From Prevotellaceae bacterium UBA2738 (lineage in GTDB: Bacteria; Bacteroidota; Bacteroidia; Bacteroidales; Bacteroidaceae): a stretch of DNA of 25,636 nucleotides. The position numbers were made by a program, and so were the translations under genes. Position 1 is the first letter of the stretch, and every line of letters starts with the position of its first letter. Location: positions 168-25,803 of the forward strand of contig DEJW01000022.1 of assembly GCA_002353585.1 (NCBI GenBank), given 5' to 3'. Below the pieces are notes generated by a model, which was not told where the DNA came from, made no database searches, and was given only the letters and a program-made list of their open reading frames with translations. This document shows, piece by piece, positions 21,224 to 25,636 of this stretch.

Positions 21224-21961
21224 TTAAGGCTGCAATGTAAAGCCAAGAACCAGGTATGCTTTCTGTGAACAAGGGTTAGCCGTCAGCTGTCCGAAGATAG
21301 GAATGGAGAAGGTGTCAGTAACCTTTATATCCTTTGTGGCTCGCACAGAGAGGTTGGTTACGGCGAAGCCTGTGGTGCCATATAAATCAGTGGCATAAGG
21401 CACGATAGCCGCGGTAGCCTTCCACTCACAGGTGGCAAAGCGGAACGGGGCATTCAGTTCGAAGTAACTGCTGTAGGCTCGTTCGCCACTCTTGTTTGTT
21501 CCGTCGTTGCCAGCAAAGTTAGTGTACCAGTGGGCTGACAGGAATCCGAAGTCATAGCCTATGAAAGCTTCCCAGATGTGAGCTGTCTTGTGGGCTTCAT
21601 ACATGAAGTATTTCACCTGGTCTTCCTTGTTGCTAAAGAAATAGTCAATGATACCTGCGTTGAATCCCTTAGCTGAGTATGAGAGGGTCAGGTCAAACTC
21701 CTTGGTGTCGTCAGGGTTAGACAGTCCGTAGTGTCCCCATGCGGCGAGCGAGAGTCCCTTATAATCTATACCCAACGTAGGTTGGATGCCCACCTCGCCA
21801 AGCTTCTGGCCACGCCATATATAGTTTGTCACGATGTCGGCGCATATCGTTGTCTCTACTTTTGCTTTCTCTTCTGGCGCTTCTGTTGTCGCCTCTTGCG
21901 CTATGGCACAGGTGCCCGTCAATGCCACGAGTGCGAGTGCCGTAAATCTATATCTTTTCAT
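21224..21961 (-). CDS. Predicted outer-membrane beta-barrel protein linked to ammonium transport
   Basis: A 245-aa exported protein of unknown function. The signal peptide is about 1-21 (MKRYRFTALALVALTGTCAI, A), followed by an acidic stretch (EATTEAPEEKAKVE). The rest alternates polar and aromatic residues as in beta-barrels and ends with VLGFTLQP. The opening strand ADIVTNYIWRGQKLG and QPTLGIDYKG recall the small barrel family annotated as TIGR02001/gcw_chp; this is from memory and unverified. It lies 34 bp downstream of amtB in the same direction, so it may be a channel for ammonium or small nitrogen compounds. Alternatively it is a general barrel with no such role. Confidence 0.65.
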   Translation of the reverse strand: MKRYRFTALALVALTGTCAIAQEATTEAPEEKAKVETTICADIVTNYIWRGQKLGEVGIQPTLGIDYKGLSLAAWGHYGLSNPDDTKEFDLTLSYSAKGFNAGIIDYFFSNKEDQVKYFMYEAHKTAHIWEAFIGYDFGFLSAHWYTNFAGNDGTNKSGERAYSSYFELNAPFRFATCEWKATAAIVPYATDLYGTTGFAVTNLSVRATKDIKVTDTFSIPIFGQLTANPCSQKAYLVLGFTLQP

Positions 21962-21996
21962 AATTGATAATTAATAATTAATAATTAACTGTGAAT
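21962..21996. repeat. 7-bp tandem array between the barrel gene and amtB
   Basis: AATTGAT, AATTAAT, AATTAAT, AATTAAC, TGTGAAT. It fills the whole intergenic gap and touches the amtB stop codon. Confidence 0.85.
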
Positions 21997-23252
21997 TAGT
22001 TATACGCAGTCTCACCATGTTCGTAAACATCAAGACCTTCTTCCTCTATGATTCTGTCGCAACGCAGACCATGAACCTTATCTATAATATAGAAGACAGC
22101 AAAGCCAGCGATGAATGCAAACAGAGCCACTGTTACTGCTCCGATGAGCTGAGTGAGGATGGTGCAGTCTGTTACTCCGTCGATAGCAGGATCAACGAAT
22201 ACTCCAGTCAATACAGTGCCAAGCAGACCGCCCACACCGTGAACAGATACAGCACCCACAGGGTCGTCAATCTTGCACACCTTATCTATAAAGGCAACAG
22301 AGAGGCACATCGTTACGCTTACTACTGCACCGATTAAGGCAGCCGCCCCAATACCTACACAGTCGCAGCCAGCCGTGATGCCCACGAGTCCTGCCAATAC
22401 ACCGTTGCACACCATTGAGAGTGAAGGCTTGCCATCCACCAACCATGTGTAGAACATTGCCGCAATGCCACCAGTGGCAGCAGCCATGTTGGTGGTTACG
22501 AAAACGTGAGCCATACTTACTGCGTTAGCATAACCAGTGGCAGCCACTGTAGAACAAGGGTTGAAACCAAACCATCCCATCCAGAGGCAGAATACGCCCA
22601 GTGCACACAATACAAGGTTGTGGCCAGGAATGGCTCGTGATTTGCCGTCCTTGCCGTATTTGCCAACTCGCGGACCAAGAACAATAGCGCCGGCAAGAGC
22701 CATCGCACCACCACAGAGGTGTACCACCGTTGAGCCAGCGAAATCATGGAAGCCCATCTCGCTGAGCCATCCACCGCCCCATGACCAGTGACCCTCTATA
22801 GGGTAGATGAACGCAGAAATGAGTATGGAGAATACCACATACATAGAGAACTTGGTGCGCTCAGCCATTGCACCAGATACGATGGTTGCCGCTGTAGCAC
22901 AGAATACGGTCTGGAATATGAAGGTACACTCGGCAGGCACGTTAGAGTCGGCACCAATGAAGCCGAACCCCTCCCAACCGATGTATTCGCTGCCTGCACC
23001 ATACATTATAGAGAAACCGAGAATCCAGAATAGCACTGTGCCAAACATAAAATCTACAAAGTTCTTCATCAGTATGTTGGCAGCATTCTTTGACTGTGTA
23101 AGACCAGCCTCCACCAGGGCAAAGCCTGGCTGCATCCAGAATACAAGCATAGCACCGAGACACACCCACATGGTGTCCAATCCGTTAACATAATCCTTTG
23201 CTTCCTCCATCACTGCCGCCAGAGGAGTAGCTATCATTGTAATATCTATCAT
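21996..23252 (-). CDS. amtB: Ammonium transporter AmtB
   Basis: Inner-membrane ammonium channel, 418 aa with about 11 predicted membrane segments. The family signature DFAGSTVVH is at 170-178. H178 and H338 (VSVHGVGG) fit the twin histidines of the pore, and F117 in FQTVFCATAATIVSGAMAER lies at the gate. No cleavable signal peptide is obvious, though the first 24 residues precede the first segment. It follows glnK, the usual order, with a repeat-filled 107-bp gap. GlnK would be expected to bind and block AmtB when nitrogen is ample. Confidence 0.97.
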   Translation of the reverse strand: MIDITMIATPLAAVMEEAKDYVNGLDTMWVCLGAMLVFWMQPGFALVEAGLTQSKNAANILMKNFVDFMFGTVLFWILGFSIMYGAGSEYIGWEGFGFIGADSNVPAECTFIFQTVFCATAATIVSGAMAERTKFSMYVVFSILISAFIYPIEGHWSWGGGWLSEMGFHDFAGSTVVHLCGGAMALAGAIVLGPRVGKYGKDGKSRAIPGHNLVLCALGVFCLWMGWFGFNPCSTVAATGYANAVSMAHVFVTTNMAAATGGIAAMFYTWLVDGKPSLSMVCNGVLAGLVGITAGCDCVGIGAAALIGAVVSVTMCLSVAFIDKVCKIDDPVGAVSVHGVGGLLGTVLTGVFVDPAIDGVTDCTILTQLIGAVTVALFAFIAGFAVFYIIDKVHGLRCDRIIEEEGLDVYEHGETAYN

Positions 23253-23280
23253 AATTGTGTTTGCTTATTTATACTTTAAA

Positions 23281-23357
23281 CCTTGTACTTAGTCACTTTG
23301 TCTTGCGCTCCGTTGGTGCTCAGGCGAGCAAGCTCGGAGTCCTTTGTACCTTGTACC
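23281..23357. repeat. Composite repeat C between amtB and glnK
   Basis: 7-bp units CCTTGTA, CTTAGTC, ACTTTGT (23281-23301), a palindromic core CTTGCGCTCC to GAGCTCGGAG-like end (23302-23339), then CTTTGTA, CCTTGTA, CCTCTTA (about 23342-23357). The core is the reverse complement of copy A at 11159-11198 with few differences. The design of units, core, units is the same as in copies A and B. Confidence 0.88.
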
Positions 23358-23359
23358 TC

Positions 23360-23707
23360 TTATTTCTTATCCGCCAAAACGGTGTCGCCATGATCGCCGG
23401 TGCGTATGGAGTAACAGTCTATCATGTCGCTGAGGAAAATTCGTCCGTCACCCACCTTGCCAGTATGAGCCACATCCATTATAACCTTTATAGTAGGTTC
23501 CACGAACTGCTCACGACAGACGATGGTGATAGCCACACGCTCAATGACGTCTGTGGAATACTGTACACCACGATATATTCGTTCCTGACGGCTCTGACCT
23601 ATACCATGCACGTCATGATACTCGAACCAGTCGATGTCCGAATTGAGTAATGCCTCCTTTACATCCTCAAACTTTGTCTTACGGATAATTGCTTCAATCC
23701 TTTTCAT
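23360..23707 (-). CDS. glnK: PII nitrogen-regulatory protein (GlnK/GlnB)
   Basis: Trimeric signal protein that reads ATP/ADP and 2-oxoglutarate and controls AmtB and nitrogen enzymes. The 115-aa protein begins MKRIEAIIRKTKFEDVKEAL. The T-loop reads RQERIYRGVQYSTDV, with Y50 at the place of the uridylylated Y51 of E. coli GlnB. Its nucleotide motif TGKVGDGRIF and the RTGDHGD C-terminal segment are intact. The T-loop differs from E. coli (RIYRGVQY instead of ELYRGAEY). The gene directly before amtB supports GlnK rather than GlnB. A strong promoter lies about 115 bp upstream, in the region divergent to gltB. Confidence 0.95.
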   Translation of the reverse strand: MKRIEAIIRKTKFEDVKEALLNSDIDWFEYHDVHGIGQSRQERIYRGVQYSTDVIERVAITIVCREQFVEPTIKVIMDVAHTGKVGDGRIFLSDMIDCYSIRTGDHGDTVLADKK

Positions 23708-23820
23708 CTTTAATCCTTTCTTTTAGTTGTTGTGCCTTGAAAAGCGACAAACTGATTACTTTTTACCTTAAATAATAAATAAACGAGCTCTTTTGGTGTC
23801 ATTGTGTCACTTTGACGATG

Positions 23821-23851
23821 CAAAATTACAACATTTTGAAAGAAAACCAAA
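23821..23851 (-). promoter_or_regulatory. Promoter of glnK-amtB
   Basis: Minus-strand TTTG (23851-23848), 19 bp, TAATTTTG (23828-23821), an exact match to the Bacteroidetes pattern. The -7 context GTAATTTTGCA closely resembles that of gltB. The predicted leader is about 105 nt. Confidence 0.8.
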
Positions 23852-23910
23852 GCAAAAACAAGCATTTTGTATCTTTAAAAAAGTAACTATGTGCAAAGTG
23901 TAAAGAATTT

Positions 23911-23924
23911 GTGTGTACGCACAC
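23911..23924. promoter_or_regulatory. Inverted repeat in the glnK-gltB divergent region
   Basis: GTGTG-TACG-CACAC, flanked by TTT and AAA, lies about 60 bp upstream of the glnK -33 box and about 90 bp upstream of the gltB -33 box. The whole gap 23708-24113 (406 bp) is AT-rich and holds no supported gene, only two divergent promoters and this palindrome. A shared nitrogen regulator is a reasonable guess. Confidence 0.4.
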
Positions 23925-24015
23925 GCAAAATGTTTACAAAATGAAAGAAAATTAGGCAAAAATATAACAAAGTGTCAAAACGGAAGAAAAATAACAAAAC
24001 AAATGTAATAAAATG

Positions 24016-24046
24016 CTTGTTAATTCAAACTTTTTGTATAATTTTG
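24016..24046 (+). promoter_or_regulatory. Promoter of gltB
   Basis: CTTG (24016-24019, one mismatch to TTTG), 19 bp, TAATTTTG (24039-24046). The -7 box is exact and is followed by CA, as at glnK. The leader of about 60 nt ends in AAGAGGAT, a purine run 5-6 nt before the ATG that could act as a Shine-Dalgarno, unusual in this window. Confidence 0.65.
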
Positions 24047-24113
24047 CACTCGGATTTGAACAAAAGAAGATTCGATTAACTCTGAGAAGAAAGATTTTTA
24101 AAAAGAGGATAAT

Positions 24114-25636
24114 ATGACAAAAAGCAATGTAACAACCCCCCAGAAAGGATTATACAGCAGCGCCTACGAACATGATGCTTGTGGCGTGGGCATGGTGGTA
24201 AACATTCATGGAGCAAAAAGCCATGAACTGGTGGACAACGCCCTGAAGGTGTTGGAGAACATGGAGCATCGTGGAGCCGAGACCCGTGACGGAACGGGCG
24301 ACGGCGCTGGCATCATGGTTCAGATTCCGCATGAGTTCATTCTGTTGCAGGGCATCCCTGTACCAGAGAAGGGACAGTACGGAACAGGCTTGGTATTTCT
24401 TCCCCAGGATGAGAAGAAACAGCAGGAGATACTTGCGATTATGAAAGAAGAAACGGAGCGTGAAGGGTTGCAGCTGATGCACCTTCGCTCTGTACCCACC
24501 GACGACAGTGTGCCTGGCAAGGGTGCCCACGAGGTGGAGCCTGCCATCAAGCAGGTGTTTATTACAGGCAAGGGTGAGATGGAAACAACCCTCCTCGAGC
24601 GTACCTTATATAAAATAAGGAAGAAGGTGGAGCGCCGCATCAGCGATGAGGATTTCTATATCTGTTCGCTCTCCAGCCGTGCCATTGTCTATAAGGGTAT
24701 GCTGACCAGCGGACAGCTGAGGAGGTTCTTCCCTGATCTCTCCAGTCCTTACTTCACCAGCGGAATGGCATTGGTACACTCAAGGTTCTCTACCAACACC
24801 TTCCCAAAGTGGAAACTGGCACAGCCCTTCCGTCTGTTGGCTCACAATGGTGAGATAAACACCATACGTGGCAACCGCGGATGGATGAAGGCACGTGAGA
24901 GTGTGCTCAACAGTGGTGCATTGGGTGATATAACTGAATTGCGCCCAGTGGTGCAGGAGGGCATGTCAGACTCAGCCAGCCTCGACAACGTGTTTGAGTT
25001 TCTCGTTATGAGCGGACTCTCTCTGCCACAGGCTATGGCGATATTGGTGCCAGAGAGTTTCAACGACAAGAACCCCATCAGTAGCGAACTGAAGGCGTTC
25101 TATGAATACCACTCCATACTGATGGAGCCTTGGGACGGTCCTGCTGCCCTGCTGTTCAGCGACGGCAGATATGCTGGTGGTATGCTCGACCGTAACGGAC
25201 TGCGCCCAAGCCGTTACACCATCACCCGTCAGGGCATGATGGTGGTGGCATCAGAGGTGGGAGTGATGGATATAGACCCTGCCGATGTGGTGAGCAAGGG
25301 CAGACTGCAGCCAGGCAAGATACTGCTTATCGACACCCAGGAGGGTAAGATATATTATGATGGCGAGATAAAGGAACAGCTCGCCAAGGCACACCCTTAT
25401 GCTGAATGGCTGAGCACCAACCGCATACAGTTGGAGAAGCTCAAGAGCGGTCGCCATGTGGATAATGCCGTAGAGGATTACGAAAGGAAACTGGTGCAGT
25501 TCGGCTACGGACAGGAGGATATAGATCGCACCATCATCCCTATGGCTATGGCTGGACAGGAACCCGTAGCCGCTATGGGCAACGACACTCCGCTTGCTGT
25601 CTTGAGCGACCGTCCTCAGGTGTTCTTCAACTATTT
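24114..25636 (+). CDS. gltB: Glutamate synthase large subunit, 5' part; 3' end outside window
   Basis: GOGAT large subunit: transfers the glutamine amide to 2-oxoglutarate to make glutamate, closing ammonia assimilation with glutamine synthetase. The open frame runs 507 codons to the window edge; the full family length is about 1500. The start reads MTKSNVTTPQKGLYSSAYEH and then DACGVG, so C22 is the nucleophile after a removable propeptide. Class-II glutaminase marks are HRGAETRDGTGDGAG, LAHNGEINTIRGN, SDSASLDNVFE, EPWDGPAALLFSDG and DRNGLRPSRYT. No repeat insertion was seen in this part. gltD may follow downstream. Transcription diverges from glnK-amtB. Confidence 0.97.
   Translation, partial: MTKSNVTTPQKGLYSSAYEHDACGVGMVVNIHGAKSHELVDNALKVLENMEHRGAETRDGTGDGAGIMVQIPHEFILLQGIPVPEKGQYGTGLVFLPQDEKKQQEILAIMKEETEREGLQLMHLRSVPTDDSVPGKGAHEVEPAIKQVFITGKGEMETTLLERTLYKIRKKVERRISDEDFYICSLSSRAIVYKGMLTSGQLRRFFPDLSSPYFTSGMALVHSRFSTNTFPKWKLAQPFRLLAHNGEINTIRGNRGWMKARESVLNSGALGDITELRPVVQEGMSDSASLDNVFEFLVMSGLSLPQAMAILVPESFNDKNPISSELKAFYEYHSILMEPWDGPAALLFSDGRYAGGMLDRNGLRPSRYTITRQGMMVVASEVGVMDIDPADVVSKGRLQPGKILLIDTQEGKIYYDGEIKEQLAKAHPYAEWLSTNRIQLEKLKSGRHVDNAVEDYERKLVQFGYGQEDIDRTIIPMAMAGQEPVAAMGNDTPLAVLSDRPQVFFNY

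Overview
The window looks like chromosome of a Prevotella-type Bacteroidales bacterium, probably from gut or rumen. Evidence: almost no Shine-Dalgarno sites; six promoters that fit the Bacteroidetes housekeeping pattern well (TTTG, 19-20 bp, TANNTTTG) and a weaker seventh; Bacteroidetes-type versions of DnaK, PurF, AsnB and an RluA-like protein; and several secreted pectin-degrading enzymes.

Layout. 1-1277 is the 5' two thirds of dnaK (minus strand). A tRNA-Gln with its own promoter and terminator follows. From 1674 to 15751 the plus strand carries four secreted pectinases: a GH28 polygalacturonase, two consecutive PL11 rhamnogalacturonan lyases and a multidomain PL1 pectate lyase with a poly-serine linker. 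Minus-strand housekeeping genes sit between them: an RluA-like pseudouridine synthase with a pyridoxal kinase, and merR, a HIT hydrolase and manA. No SusC/SusD pair is present, so this is not a classical polysaccharide utilization locus. The PL11 and PL1 enzymes end in the same short C-terminal tail; GH28 does not.

From 15880 to 25636 lies a nitrogen/glutamine block. On the minus strand the order of transcription is glnK (PII), amtB, a predicted outer-membrane barrel, pyrG, purF, asnB. Diverging from glnK is gltB (glutamate synthase large subunit, cut by the window end). Four of these genes encode glutamine amidotransferases, and the other two recognised ones import or sense ammonium and nitrogen status.

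The most unusual content is a network of small repeats. Tandem 6-, 7- or 8-bp units, often interrupted by short hairpins, fill most gaps between genes. The same families also sit in frame inside four conserved genes (rluA-like twice, asnB twice, purF, pyrG), adding peptides such as NSQFL or NCQLST to otherwise conserved enzymes. A related form is an array of hairpins with differing but self-complementary stems separated by a constant octamer GTWTCGTA. I do not know a name for this system. Because 7 is not a multiple of 3, gain or loss of one unit inside a gene would shift the frame, so some insertions could act as phase-variable switches.
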